A stretch of DNA of 64,000 bases from Leptodactylus fallax (lineage: Eukaryota > Chordata > Amphibia > Anura > Leptodactylidae). Shown in pieces: positions 1 through 11,749 of this stretch; positions within the stretch are counted from its first letter, which is position 1, and every line of letters begins with the position of its first letter. Made by a program: the position numbers and the translations under genes. A model generated the notes under the pieces. The model was not told the origin of the DNA, made no database searches, and saw nothing but the letters and a program-made list of their open reading frames with translations. The stretch covers positions 186,001 through 250,000 of the forward strand of contig CAMRHE010000333.1 of NCBI GenBank assembly GCA_947044405.1. The letters run 5' to 3'.

Positions 1-3000
1 TACCCCATGCTGTTGGTCGCCCGCTGTCTGTCCAAGATCACTCGACGGGAGGTGCCAGTTCGCATCATGAACTTAAGTAATCTGCCAGTGGAATTAAAGA
101 AACATTGCCCGGTGGCTGTGGTGTGCTATGTGGCTCCAGAGGATGTTATTGAAGTTGCTGCTTCCACTGCATGTCAGTCCTCACAGAAAGTTGCCTTCAA
201 AAGAGAGAAAGAAACTGACAAAGCCTACTGGGAGTTACTGAGTTACATATTGGAGCCCCAGACACCCCAGCTGAACAGACTGAAGGTGTTCTCTCAGTGG
301 TAAAGGACTTTCAGTCAGCCTTCAGTCAACATCCACTGGACTTTGAGCGCACCAAGTTCATTGAGCATACCGTTCCTACTGGTACACATCCTCCTATCAA
401 GGAGAGGTACAGTCCCATGCCACTGGCTAACTACCAGACTGTCAAGAAACTGATGGCTGAAATGAAGGATGCTAACATAATCCGTGAGAGCCACAGCCCC
501 TGGGCTGCCCCACTGGTGCTGGTAAAGAAGAAAGACGGTGGTGTCCGGTTCTGCATGGATTACAGGAAGCTGAGTGCTGTCACCCACAAGGATGCCTATC
601 CCTTACCTCATATAGAGGAGTCTCTTACAGCACTGGGAGCTGCAGCCTATTTCTCCACCCTGGACTTGACCAGCAGCTACTGGCAAGTACCCATAGCTGC
701 TGCTGACCAAGAAAAGACGGACTTTACAACACCCATGGGCCTCTTTGAATTCAACAGCATGCCTTTGGGACCTTTCAACGCCTCATGGAGCACTGTCTGG
801 GGCACAAGAACTTTGAGACTGTTCTGCTGTACCTTGATGACGTCATCATCTTCTCTAAGATGTATGAGGGACACCTACAATATCTTACAGAAGCTTTCCA
901 GATCCTGGCACAGCACGGGCTGAAGGTGAAAACATCCAAGTGCCACCTGCTGCAGACTTAAGTCCGCTACCTGGGGCATGTGGTCAGCGCTGAAGGGGTG
1001 AGGCCTGATCCTGATAAGATCGCCGCTGTGGAAGACTGGCCCACACCTACTACAGTGAAGGAGATCAGGAGCTTCCTGGGGTTTGCCAGATACTACAGGA
1101 GGTTCATCCCTAAGTTTGCCCAGATCTCTGAGCCTCTGCAAGAACTGTTGAGAGGGCATCCTAAAGAGGAGCTGAGGAAAAAGATTCCTATCGAGTGGGG
1201 AGAGCGACAAGAAACCGCATTTCAGAGACTGAAACGCTTGCTGATTGAGCCACCTGTCTTGGGCTACCCGGATTACAACTTACCTTTTCGGCTACACACA
1301 GATGCCAGTACCAGGGACTTAGGTGCCATCCTCTCTCAGATTCAAGACGGGAAGAAGAGAGTAATTGCCTTTGCCAGCCGGTCTCTGAAGGGAGCTGAAT
1401 GGAATGATCAGAATTACAGTTCCTTCATGCTGGAGTTCCTGGCCGTGGTGTAGGGTGTCACTGAAAGTTCAAAGACTATCTGGTTGCTACTCCCTTTGAA
1501 CAACCCACTAGCACACCTGGCTACCACACGACTGGGAGCTCTAGAGCAAAGATGGGCGTCACGTCTGGCCAATTACAACTTCGTGGTCAAGTACAAGTCC
1601 AGCAAAGCCAACGTCGGGGCTGACACCTTATCCCGGCAACCAACAGAGACTAGCCCTGGTGAGGAAGCGGATGAGTGGGAAGACATGGAGATGCCCGGTT
1701 TGCCAAGAAAGCGGTTCACACTGTCAAAGTTCCAGCTGCCCCTGCTGCTCCTACACAGTCACCGGTGCAGTCAGAAAAGTAAAGTTCTGCGTGAGATGCG
1801 AGACTTTCTGAGCCAAGGTATGCTGCCAACTGGACTCCGTGCCAATCTGGAGCTGTGCAAGCTGTGGAGGCAGAGGAGATAGCTGTTCCTGAGTGGTGGA
1901 CTTGTGTATAGACGTTCCACTGATCCTATTTCTGGGACCCGACTCCATCAGCTTGTTGTCCCTCGGTGTGATGTAGGCACGGTCTTGGAAGCTTATCATG
2001 ACAAGTCTGGACACTGGAAGTCAGTTCTACTGGGTTGGTCTGAGAGACGACGTCGAAAAGTGGTGCAGAGAGTGCACTGCCTGCACCCTTGCCAGAGGGG
2101 AGAAAGCTGATCAGAAGGCTCCACTCCATCCTATTAAGAGCCATCACCCTCTGGAGATTGTGGCTCTGGATACACCTACGTGCTGACTGTGATTGACCAC
2201 TACACCAGTGGCTGTAGCCGTACGTGATCTATCGGCTAAGACTACTGCTAAGACCTTCTGGAAGTCTTTCCTTCTTCCCTATGGATGTCCTGAGAAAATC
2301 CTCACAGACCAGGGTTCTGCATTTGAGTCTCAGCTGTTCCTGGAACTCTGTGCCTTTTACGACTGCAAGAAGCTGCGTACAACATCTTACCATCCTCAAG
2401 GCAATGGTCTATGTGAGAAGATGAACCAGACCCTTCTTGGACTCCTCAGGACTTTGTCACCCTCCAGTCGAGCAGATTGGCTGCTACGGTTACCTGAGCT
2501 GGTCTACCAGTATAACAACCAGAAGCAGCTGTCCACACCGGGTATACACCATACTACCTGATGTTTGGGAGACATGGGAAGCTGCCTGTTGATGTTGCCT
2601 TGGTAGTGGCTGTTCCTGATGACATCAATCCACTGCCAAAGACCGACTGGGTGAGTGACCATCAAAGGCGCCTGGCTGAAGCTCATGACGTAGTAGAAGC
2701 CCGTATGAAGGAGGTTCGGGCCAGACAGGAAGCGGACTACAACTTGAACACTCAGGCTAACCCCTTACAGGTCAGGGAGAAGGTGTGGCTGAAGAACAAC
2801 CACCGGACCCGCAAGTTGGACTCCAGGTGGGAGACTGAACCCTACACCATCTCTTCACAGCCCTATCCTGATGTCTTCGTGGTGGAAAGAGAAGGGAGGA
2901 AGCCACAGATGGTCCACCAGAATCGCTTGAAGGTGTGTTTGCAGGTGGGCCCTACATCCTCAGTGCTGTCCCATACCACTGAGGGTAGTTCAGATGAGGA

Positions 3001-3313
3001 GATCCTCATTCCAGAGACTGTCCCAGCCTCAGCAGTGTCAGAGAGCCTTTGTCATGGGATGCCTCTAGAATTCTTTGTCCCTTGCCTGATCTTCCAGCTG
3101 CCTGCCAAAGGAGGAGTCCCCAGGTCACCTCCTGAGTCAGAGTTGTCTGCTGTGCCTGCTGAGGCAGAAGAACAGATGGACCTGGATGAAGCTGTTCCTG
3201 CCAGCCCTGTTCCAGCTAGCCCAGCTGTTGCCCTTGGCGCTTCAGGAGAAGCCGCCCTGAGAAGGTCCCAGAGAACCACCAGAGGAAAACGTCCCGCACG
3301 GTTCCTGGAGTGA
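1..3313 (+). pseudogene. Ty3/gypsy-type retrotransposon pol, 5' truncated by the window and broken
   Basis: This is the polyprotein of a chromovirus/gypsy-like LTR retrotransposon, spread over three frames. Reverse transcriptase begins near 297 (motifs AAPLVLVKKKDGGVRFCMDY and STLDLTSSYWQVP), and the YLDD active site is at 830-841 in another frame. RNase H starts near 1290 (RLHTDAST). The integrase zinc-finger region lies near 1985-2110 (CRECTACTLAR), and the catalytic core at 2193-2561 shows ILTDQGSAFES and YHPQGNGLCEKMNQ. The integrase C-terminus and a tail rich in Pro and Ala follow to 3313. The order RT-RNase H-integrase is the normal Ty3/gypsy order. Visible lesions are a frameshift near 290, a small deletion near 775 that removes part of the motif before FQRLMEH, a TAA at 959, a TAG at 1451 where the family has Trp, a deletion near 1500 and frame changes near 1985, 2185 and 2550. 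It is not able to make a functional polymerase. Gag and protease would lie upstream of the window. Confidence 0.9.
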
Positions 3314-3727
3314 GGTCAGAATTGTTTATTTTCCCAATGCGAACTTGTGGACACTGCCCCAGTTCTCCTTATTTTCACCTGTCCCCTTGTTCCAGGATGG
3401 ACACAAACACACCTGTGCCCTGGAGTCCCTTTTTGTCCTGTTGAGGCCCAGAGAATAGAGACTAACGCATCTGTGCCTCAGGGACTTCTGTTGAGATGCC
3501 GGCACCCCTTCTCCCCATGTTTTGCTGGTGCCTGAGATTGGACACTGACGAATTTGTGCCTCAGGTATCAGGTCTTCGCCCATCTCCCATTCATTTATGT
3601 TGTGTTATATTTTGTATGTTTCATTTGTTTTTGCCTTGTCTGTCTTGTCTCGTCCGCTGTATTGCCTTCCCTAGTCTGGGCAAAGATTCGCCGAGGGCGG
3701 CTCAGGTTAAAATAGGGGGGGGGGGGG
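3314..3727 (+). other. Gypsy 3' internal region with polypurine tract
   Basis: This is non-coding sequence between the pol stop and the candidate 3' LTR. It contains three diverged short repeats of the type 'ggacac...ctgtgcctcagg' near 3395-3570. A run of G at about 3715-3727 preceded by AAAATA is the probable polypurine tract that primes plus-strand synthesis. Assignment to the element is inferred from position. Confidence 0.45.
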
Positions 3728-4441
3728 TGCAGCATCCCAGAGTGCTACAGCTTTTATGTGTTTGTCCCTGTGCCTCTGGGCTTTGTTGGTATGTTCTGTC
3801 TTCTGTGTTAAGTGTCACTATTTGCAGCTTTCCCTGTTATTTCTCCCCTGCAGTGTTCAAACCTAGCCTTGGTTTAGCCCTGGCCTATCACAGGCCACTG
3901 GGCGGGGGTTGTGGGAGACTCCATCTTCACGGTAACCCTTGGTCTGAGTGCAGTCAGTCGAGTGTGAGCAGTGGGACAGTGAGGGTGTGCAACAGTTAGC
4001 CATCACAGCCTTCAGGAGGATTACTTCGGGCCTAGTCTTCAGATAACCAGTACCTTGTCAGGCCTCCTAGAACCAAGGCTGGGGTGGATACTGTATTACT
4101 ACCCCCATTTAGAAGCTGCTATTGCCTTGTGATTCCTGTTGCCAAAAAAAGGCAGTTTGGTTTACTTGCACCGCTGAATCCTGCTTCACCATCAGGGCCC
4201 TTCCGAACAACACTACACCGGCTCAGGTAGGAGAGGTCCCCTCTCCAACTGGAAGTGCCCCGGGGAAAGAACTACTACCACCACCATCCAGTAGTGCTGC
4301 AGGATCCCCTTTGACTCTGTCCGGCCTAGGAGTGGGACTGGAGTGGTTGGTGAGTGTGCTCGGTCTGCTAGGTGGCACAGCATCCGCCACTACTACTCCC
4401 ATCCTCCGGTTTCCTCCATCTGGGTTGTTTCTGGTGAAACA
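3728..4441 (+). repeat. Candidate 3' LTR of the gypsy element
   Basis: The stretch starts TGCAGCATCC directly after the G tract and can be closed at a CA (GGTGAAACA) at 4441, which gives 714 bp. There is no second LTR in the window to compare with, so the right boundary is a guess based on the TG...CA rule. Confidence 0.35.
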
Positions 4442-4716
4442 TTTAGGGATCATTTAAATATATAGCTAGACTTACTGTATATAGCCCAAAATTCAATTTA
4501 CAGTTCGACAGAGTTCTGAGCTCAAACCTTCCACGCTGGCTCAATGTCTGCAAATAGGTTGTTATGATGATTTTTACTATGGAAAATTTAGCCTCTACAT
4601 CAGGGACTGTACAGAGTTGCATCTAACATCAAGCTTGTTCACTATTTTCAATAAAAAGCCGCAGAATTGTGAATGCAGATATAAACTCTTAATGCAGGAT
4701 ATAATGTAGGAAGGTA

Positions 4717-5860
4717 CAGTTTTGCTAAAAAGTTTACATACCCCTGCAGATTTTTTGTTTTTTTTGGCCTTTTTTCAGAGAATATGAATGATAACACAAA
4801 AAAACTTTTTCTCCACTGATGATTAGTGGTTGGTTGAAGCCATTTATTGTCAAACTTCTGTGTTTTCTCTTTTTAAATCATAATGACAACCAAAAACATC
4901 AAAGATGCATCAAAGTTTCAAGATACACAATAAGGAGGCACTTGAAGAAAAATGGACTGCATGGTCGAGTTGCCAGAAGAAAGTCATTACTGCGCAAATG
5001 CCACAAAGAATCTCGCCTTCAATATGCCAAACAGCATAGAGACAAGCCTCAAAACTTCTGGAACAAGGTAATTTGGAGTGATGAGACAAAAATTGAACTT
5101 TTTGGCCACAACCATAAACGTTACATTTGGAGAGGTGTCAACAAGGCCTATGATGAAAGGAACACCATCCCTACTGTAAAGCACGGAGGTGGATCACTGA
5201 TGATGTGGGGATGTGTGAGCGTCAAAGGCACAGGAAACTTTGTCAAAGTTGAAGGAAAGATGCATGCAGCACGTTATCAGCAAATACTGGAGGCAAATTT
5301 GCACTCATCAGTCAGGAAGCTGCGCATGGGACATACTGGGACGTTCCAACATGACAACGATCCTAAACACAAGGCCAAGTCGACCTGTCATTGGCTACTG
5401 CAGAAGAAAGTGAAGGTACTGGAGTGGCCATCTCAGTCTCCTGACCTCAATATCATTGAGTCACTCTGGGAAGATCTCAAGCGTGTAGTACATGCAAGAC
5501 AGCCCAGGAATTTACAGGAACTGGAGACTTTTTGCCAAGAAGAATGGGCAGTTTTACCATCTGAGAAAATAAAGAGCCTCATCCACAACTACCACAAAAG
5601 ACTTCAAGCTGTCATTGATGTTAGAGGGGCAATACACAGTATTAAGAACTGGGGTATGTGAACTTTTGAACAGGGTCATTTTGATTTTTTTGGTTGTCAT
5701 TATGATTTAAAAAGAGAAAACACAGAAGTTTGACAATAAATGGCTTCAACCAACCACTAACCATGAGTGGAGAAAAAGTTTTTGTGTTATTCATATTCTC
5801 TGAAAAAAGGCCAAAAACCCAAAAAATCTGCCGGGGTATGTAAACTTTTTAGCACAACTG
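4717..5860 (+). mobile_element. Tc1-like DNA transposon with long terminal inverted repeats, internally deleted
   Basis: Terminal inverted repeats of about 175 bp run from 4717 to about 4893 and from about 5684 to 5860. The outer ends share 'agtttacataccc' and the inner part shares 'aatcataatgacaacca'. A TA dinucleotide lies on both sides (4715-4716 and 5861-5862), as expected for Tc1/mariner insertion. The left repeat runs directly into the middle of the transposase gene, so the 5' leader and the beginning of the gene have been lost. The total length of 1144 bp compares with about 1.6 kb for the other Tc1 elements in this window. Confidence 0.9.
4894..5661 (+). pseudogene. Tc1-like transposase lacking the N-terminal DNA-binding domain
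   Basis: Homology to Tc1 transposases starts at VSRYTIRRHLKKNGLHGR, about residue 90 of a normal protein of about 340 aa. The catalytic DD34E residues are present: the first Asp in [13 protein letters not shown], the second in QHDNDPKHKAK and the Glu in SPDLNIIESLWEDLK. The GGGS region ([13 protein letters not shown]) is intact. The open frame extends upstream to an ATG at 4819, but that part is the inverted repeat read through. The two helix-turn-helix (PAIRED-like) motifs are missing, so the product could not recognise its own ends. The catalytic half itself has no visible stop. Confidence 0.9.
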
Positions 5861-5948
5861 TAAGTAATACAATGTATACTGTTATTGCTAGATGTTTGTT
5901 TGTATATAAATAATTTTCTACTAAGTACACTATGTTGTTTTGCTATTT

Positions 5949-6505
5949 TAGGCTAAGGTGCCATGTAGCGAGACGCAGCAAAAACAATTCTGAAGAAAAA
6001 ATTGCGGCAGAAACACATCACATTTTTTTTCTGCAGCACCTTTAAGGCTAAAGCCCCACGTTGCGGAAACGCAGCTTTTTTTGCTGCAGATTTTGTTGCA
6101 TTTTTTTGAGCCAAAGCCAGGAGTGAATTGAGCAGATGGTAGAAGTATAAGAGCTTCCTAGATATTTCCTATTTCTTTTGTAGCCACTCCTGGCTTTGGC
6201 TCAAAAAAATGCAGCAAAATCTGCAACAAAAAAAGCTGTGTTTCCGCAAAGTGGGGCCTTAGCCTCACAGAGTTTTTCCCTGCAGACTTTCTGCCCCTAT
6301 TATACCTATATGAAAAACGCCAACATTTTTGTAGGTATAATTGACATGCTGTGATTTTCAAAAATGGGAGCATTTTTGAAAACGCAGTTTTTACGCTGCA
6401 GATTTTTTTTTTTGCAATGTGTGAATGGGGGTCAGCCAGAATCCCATCTACTTTGCAGGTAATGTAAAACACTGCATTTTTACAGCGTGGGGCCTCTAGC
6501 TTAAG
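5949..6505. mobile_element. MITE of the 'GGCCCCAC' family, outer copy
   Basis: The left end reads TTAGGCTAAGGTGCCATG and the right end GTGGGGCCTCTAGCTTA, forming an imperfect terminal inverted repeat. The internal motifs 'gcagactttctg', 'attatacctat' and 'aatcccat' recur in the copies near 14754, 25723 and 53203. No coding capacity is visible. A second copy of the family appears to sit inside it. The transposase type is unknown. Confidence 0.5.
6046..6263. mobile_element. Near-palindromic MITE nested in the preceding repeat
   Basis: The two arms (about 6046-6123 and 6183-6263) are near-perfect inverted copies. Each carries the ends 'ggctaaagccccac' and 'gtggggccttagcc', and the inner arms share 'gagccaaagccaggagtg'. 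The spacer is about 60 bp. The outer repeat continues on both sides, so this looks like an insertion into an older copy of the same family. Confidence 0.6.
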
Positions 6506-6510
6506 TAGGT

Positions 6511-8640
6511 TTAAAGGGATTGGTTTGCAAAATATAAACTATCACCATTTCATTGGATGCTCAACTGTGAGTTGGTCATAAAGGTTGGCAAGTGGTTAAC
6601 CACACATAGAAGTGGAAAAGTTTCACTGATGGCTTGCCTGTTTTTGGGATACTAAACACTACTTAGGAAACCTAACAAGTCCTCTTTAGCATGTGTTTTA
6701 ATTGTATTCTCCATGACATAACAATCAAGGGTTATCTTTTCTCATCAATTTAGGTTGTATTGTTCCTGTTATTCCTCCTGAATATTTATGAATAAATTGA
6801 CTACTGTCCCCTTTCCAAAGGGGTGTGTCCCTACATAGTCTGACACTGTCAGTACTGATTGGACATTTGCAGAGTGTCCTGGGACATGTCCTGGGACATG
6901 TCCCCAACTGGTAACAACCAATTTAACTTAGTCATAAATTTCTAGGAAGTATAACAGGGGAATTTCACTATATAGAGTTGTGAAAAAAGATGTTGCAGAT
7001 TTGTTATTCCATGAAGAATATAAGTAATTTACTAAGACAGGAATGCTGTCAGGTCCTTTTTCAGTAATAGAATACATTGCAAAGTGTGTGAAGTTATTTT
7101 AATTAGCTTCTCTAGGGAATGGCAAGTTATTTGTTAGAAGTGTCTTCCAAAAATAAGCTACATGCACGGTTCGACTACTACTAGTCTTTAATCTGCAGCA
7201 AACTTGGCATCAACTGTTCACTTTCCTTTTAGTACCATCACAGGGGAAGTGAAGCATTACATGGTGACCATTAAAATTCATGTAATACATGGGCATTAGT
7301 CTTCCAGATCTTTATCTCCACTCTTCTTCAACTAGGGGGCCAGCAGGGGTCTACCTATAAGGGGTGCAGAGGTAGATATCATTACAGAACCCTAGAGCTT
7401 GAGGGACCCAAAATGCCTCTCTACTATAAGACTCAAGTTCTTTTAGACTGCACATGGTAACTAAAGACCCTGTTATAGTTTTTGCATTGCGGCCCAAGAG
7501 CTTCAAGTTATGCTTCTGGGTGCAGGCATACTTTTTCTTGGAAGTTCTGACCTCCTGTCCATTCTGAATTGCCAATATTGGAAGCTAGTTCTGGAAGAAG
7601 CTAAGCAATCCAAAAAAACTTTATTTTTGAATGTTTTTCTTCCTCCTTGAGTTGGGTTCACTTTTGTTCCTACTTTTTGTCAACTAAGAATATATGGGAA
7701 ATGGAACCCTTGAGCACAAGTGTGCAGGCAGCTTTAATTTGGTTTATAGTGTTAGTTGTCAATATTATATATTTCATATTTTTTCTATTTGTCGTTTTTT
7801 GGGGTTTTTTTTACAATCTTTAGGGAAAATGCAAAAACATAAAAAATAGGTCAAGAAAAGCTCTTAACATTGTGTGTTAATGTACGATTTGCCTGCAGAC
7901 ATAAACCATCCACCTTCATACACGAACACAATACAAAGACAAGCATAGTTATCAAGACAATGCTAGAATTTTTAAGTAAGCCGCCCCCGTGTTCATTTCA
8001 AACTTGTCATAGGAACTGCTATAGTTCACTGTGGTAGCTCTGACCTACATTGATAACTACACACCGCTTCACAACTTTAATGTCCCCCAAAGGCTTAAAA
8101 GTAACAGACCGTATAAAGATATCTAGAGATAAATGCTAACTATGTATAAAGAAAATAAAATCACTCTGTCTCTGAATATCAATGGTAAATTGATTAAACA
8201 CATGCAGCTGAAAATCAGAAATCACTTTATGGCTTTAGTATACAAATCTATTCCAATTCAATGATTTTTACATTCAACACATCAACAACTTCTGCTGTGC
8301 CAAGATAACAGCTGGATACAATCTGGCTTCTTTTACAGAGGGCACACGCAGAATGGCACATCCAGAAGAAAGTCAATAAAAATCAGGCTTTTAACTTGAA
8401 AAAGTGTCTTTAAAGCTAAAGTATAAAATATCTCGCTGGGAAACATACAACTTGTGCTATATCCTTTTTTTTTCCATTTGTTTGCAAATAATAGGAAAGA
8501 CGTCCTATGAATCAGCAAGGAGAATAAATGTCTGATGAAGTGGCTTTAGTACAAACAATTCCTTGCAGCTGATGGGATTATGGAAGAAGAAATATTAATT
8601 GCAAAAAACTGAGTCATTTAGGGCTTGTTCAGAACAGCAC
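6511..8640. other. No gene seen
   Basis: This is AT-rich sequence without a convincing ORF or recognisable element. A short direct duplication 'cctgggacatgt' occurs at about 6878-6902. Open frames here are short and lack family signatures. Confidence 0.5.
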
Positions 8641-8642
8641 GA

Positions 8643-9355
8643 CGGCTGTGTTCACATTTGTGATTGATGTTTGAGTGGATTTTTTTTTTATTTGGCATTG
8701 GATCTAAACGGATTTAAAAAACGTTGAAAATATTGCTTTAGCTTAGAACATGATGAATGGAGTCAAGGTCTGCATGTACACCATACTTTCAGCAACTCTA
8801 CCATAATGGCTCATCCATACACATTTGATGGCGGTGAACACCTGGTCAGTATTGTATAATACCTTTATACTTGAAGGCAATTTTGTTGAGTAGTCACAGT
8901 GTTTAGTACTTCATTTTTCCAAAACCACTATTTGCATGGAATCAGAAGAACTAGCTAACTCTTCCCCTCAAAGAAACATTCCCACAGAAGACATTATCCT
9001 CTGGCCCATTGGTAATGTGCATGTAAATTGGTAATCTTGGAAGACTTGTCTTGTCAGAATGCTGATCATGTGGTAGGACGCTATCTCATAAATACTAGTA
9101 AGAGTGTATTCATACAGTACCTGCGTTGTTTAATCCATTCTTATGGTTCTTCATAGGATCAGAAGAAAAGATTAAACAACAAAATGGATCCATCTAGTGA
9201 GGGATACCAATGGATCCTGAGGAACAACATTGACAACGATATGTTATTTTTTCACTGACATCACTGGACAAAAAAATTGAGCTTGCAGGACTTTTTCATC
9301 CCTGATCTTAGATGGACTCTGCACTAGACGGATGCCAACACAGATGTGAACATAG
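8643..9355. mobile_element. Possible MITE of the 'GGCTRTGTTCACA' family
   Basis: The left end 'ggctgtgttcacatttgtg' and the right end 'cacagatgtgaacatagcc' are inverted copies with few mismatches, about 710 bp apart. The internal sequence does not code. Ends of the same type occur at 9931, 27052, 47598 and 60498. Confidence 0.4.
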
Positions 9356-9361
9356 CCTTAA

Positions 9362-9619
9362 AGAGGTTGTCTGGGCAAATCAATTATTTTTAAAGTAGGC
9401 TAGGGAGGTACTCCTGCTCTAGCATCTTATGGCCACTGATTGGTCTCAGTGGTCACATGCAGCAGGGACTTCTACCAGAAGACAACAATGGACCAGGAGG
9501 AGGGGACTGTGCTGGGAGGCACCGGAGCAACGGGGAAAGGTGAGTATGATTTTTTTTTTTTTCACCGCCCCCGGCCAATTTAAAAAGACTGTGTGTCCAT
9601 TTTTGCCTGGACAACCCCT
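9362..9619. mobile_element. TTAA-flanked MITE (AGRGGTTGTC ends)
   Basis: The element begins AGAGGTTGTCTGG and ends CCAGG-type sequence ACAACCCCT, so its ends are inverted. TTAA occurs on both outer sides (9358-9361 and 9620-9623), which fits TTAA-specific insertion as in the piggyBac superfamily. Ends of the same kind occur near 42922, 43253 and 52140. No coding capacity is visible. Confidence 0.6.
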
Positions 9620-9930
9620 TTAAGATCACATGCACTGTTACTGACATTGTGCATCTTATTAACAGGCCAGAGGATAAATATTTTTTGTGAAAGTATGCCT
9701 TTAAATGGGACACAAGAGACCATGTAAGCCATGATAAATGCTTTGCAAATGCTATGGAACTCCTAGAACAGCAACCTCCATCTGCCCGTAGAAGTGAATA
9801 GGAAACTCTGGATTCCCATTTCTTGTGACTGCTGGGATGCAGCCATATGCCTATAGATTTAATATAAAAATATAGTTTTTAGAAAAGTTAGAAAGTTTAA
9901 TTTACAAATATACACTAAATGGTACTTTAA

Positions 9931-10257
9931 GGCTGTGTTCACACGGCGGAAAATGAAGAAGAACATTTTTGTTATTTTCAGCCGCCGGAATTTTCGGCAC
10001 CGGTCTAGCCGCGGCGGGATGCCGATGCAGTGCATCAGCATTCCGTAGCGGCATCCAGCTCCTGATTAGGCCCAGATGAATGGGCCTAATCAGGAGGGCG
10101 TCTCGAGCCGCGGACACTGTGGACGGAATCTGTGGGAAGATCGAGCAGGACGCTTCTTTTTGAAAAAAATGGGAGGCGGATTTGGGAGAAATCTGCTCCG
10201 GATTCGGGGGAGAATTCTGCTCCCAAATCTGCGGCAAATTCCTCTGTGTGAACACAC
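9931..10257. mobile_element. MITE with 'GGCTGTGTTCACAC' ends and a central hairpin
   Basis: The ends 'ggctgtgttcacacgg' and 'ctgtgtgaacacac' are inverted. A perfect hairpin arm ('ctcctgattaggccca' and its complement) lies at about 10052-10096. The element is GC-rich compared with its flanks. Open frames across it on both strands are products of symmetry, not genes. Confidence 0.55.
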
Positions 10258-10344
10258 TCTATTAGAGACAACCATCTGGTGGCATTTTGTACCTCCTTTG
10301 ACCTTCAGAACTGCAGCAGTTCGTCCTGGCATAAATTCCACAAA

Positions 10345-11410
10345 GGCAAGAGCAAGAAACTGATCCATCCTTCCAGTGGCTTGCAAAAGTATTCATACCC
10401 CTTAAACTTTTTTATATTTTGTCACCTTACAACCACAAACTTAAATGTATTTTAATGAGACTTTAAGTGATAACCAACACAAAGTAGCAGATAATTGTGA
10501 AGTGGAACGAAAATGATACATGGTTTTCAAAAATTTTAATCAAATAAAGATCTGAAAAGTTTGATGTGCAAAAGTATTCAGCCCCCCTATATCAATACTC
10601 CCAGTTGTCCTGTGTACAGATTCTCCTGTAGATTTCTCCAGCTCCTCCAGTGTGACCATGGGTCTCTTGGCTGCTTCTCTGACCTGTGCTCTACTTGCTC
10701 GATCTGTCAGTTTAGGTGGACGGCCATGTCTTAGTAAGTTTGCAGTTGTAGAATACTCTTTCCATTTTTGGATGATGGATTGAACAGTGCTCCTTGGGAT
10801 GCTCAGAGCTTGGGATAAGTTTGTTTTTTTTTTTCAATTCAAATATTTTATTGAATATTTACGAATAAACAACATAAAACAACAGACCAGAAATACAAAC
10901 AATGTGGACCCTGGAGCCACCAAAGGGGACCCAAAGACGTCCACAGTCAGGTTGGGATAAGTTTTTATCTCTGACCTGTCTGGTGAGTTCCTTGGTCTTC
11001 ATGATGCTGTTTGTTCACTAGTGTTCTCTAACAAACCACTGAGGCCTTCACAGAACAGGTGTATTTATACTGACACTAAATTACACACAGCTGAACTCTA
11101 TTAACTAATTAAGTGACTTCTAAAGGAAATTGATTGCACTTTATTTTATTTAGGGGTATCAGAGTACAGGGGGCTGAATACTTTTGCACTTCACACTTTT
11201 CAGATTTTAATTTGATTAACATTTTGAAAACCATTTATCATTTTTGTTCCACTTCATAATTAGGTGATACTTTGTGTTGGTCTATCACTTAAAATCTCAA
11301 TAAAATACATTTAAGTTTGTGGTTGTAAGGTGACAAAATGTGAAAAAGTTCAAGGGGTATGAATACTTTTGCAAGCCACTGGAAGGATGGATCAGTTTCT
11401 TGCTCTTGCC
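10345..11410. mobile_element. Tc1-derived fold-back element with long inverted ends
   Basis: The first and last 40 bp (10345-10384 and 11371-11410) are perfect inverted copies containing 'cagtggcttgcaaaagtat'. Inverted similarity continues inward for roughly 220 bp. The middle encodes, on the minus strand, only a remnant of a Tc1-type DNA-binding domain near 10640-10815 (signature IPRSTVQSIIQKWKEYSTTA). The catalytic domain is absent, so the element is non-autonomous. The outermost 28 bp lie beyond the usual CAGTGG Tc1 terminus, so the true ends may be unusual. A small retrotransposed insert sits inside it. Confidence 0.7.
10823..10951 (-). mobile_element. Short LINE-type 3' end insert with 13-bp target duplication
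   Basis: A T run at the left (poly(A) tail of a minus-strand copy) is followed by 'tattttattgaatattt' and about 100 bp of further sequence. It is flanked by the exact direct repeat TTGGGATAAGTTT at 10810-10822 and 10952-10964. The duplication and tail show insertion by target-primed reverse transcription into the Tc1-derived element. The start resembles the 3' end of the L1 at 19611, so it is probably a 5'-truncated L1-type copy. Confidence 0.8.
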
Positions 11411-11749
11411 AAAAATTAGATGGAGGTATTGACATGCTCTGAGCAGTCTTTTCTAACTCATCTCAGAGTTTCTCTACAGGATTAAGATACATGTAGTTGG
11501 GATGCGATTAAATGGCATTAAATGCATGTCATCTGTGTGCTGCCCGTGCCTCCACAGCCCCATTCACTGCTGTTAATGAGCCTGGGCCACAAAACAGACA
11601 GGTAAAGGATATATAATATGGATATGATAATATGTATGATAATGTGTATGCATCAGGGAAGGAAATCTCTTTGTGGAGAGCACCAGGGAAGGTGTGTAGA
11701 GTTTTGAATTGCCTTTTTGCCCTCTACTAAGCATCTACATATCACAAGG

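Noticed and set aside
1751..2147. Minus-strand frames within the gypsy pol
   Set aside because: They overlap integrase-coding sequence on the plus strand and show no homology signature.
3496..3999. 167-codon open frame rich in Cys and Leu
   Set aside because: It spans the end of the gypsy element, its G tract and the candidate LTR, has no family signature and is best explained by sequence composition.
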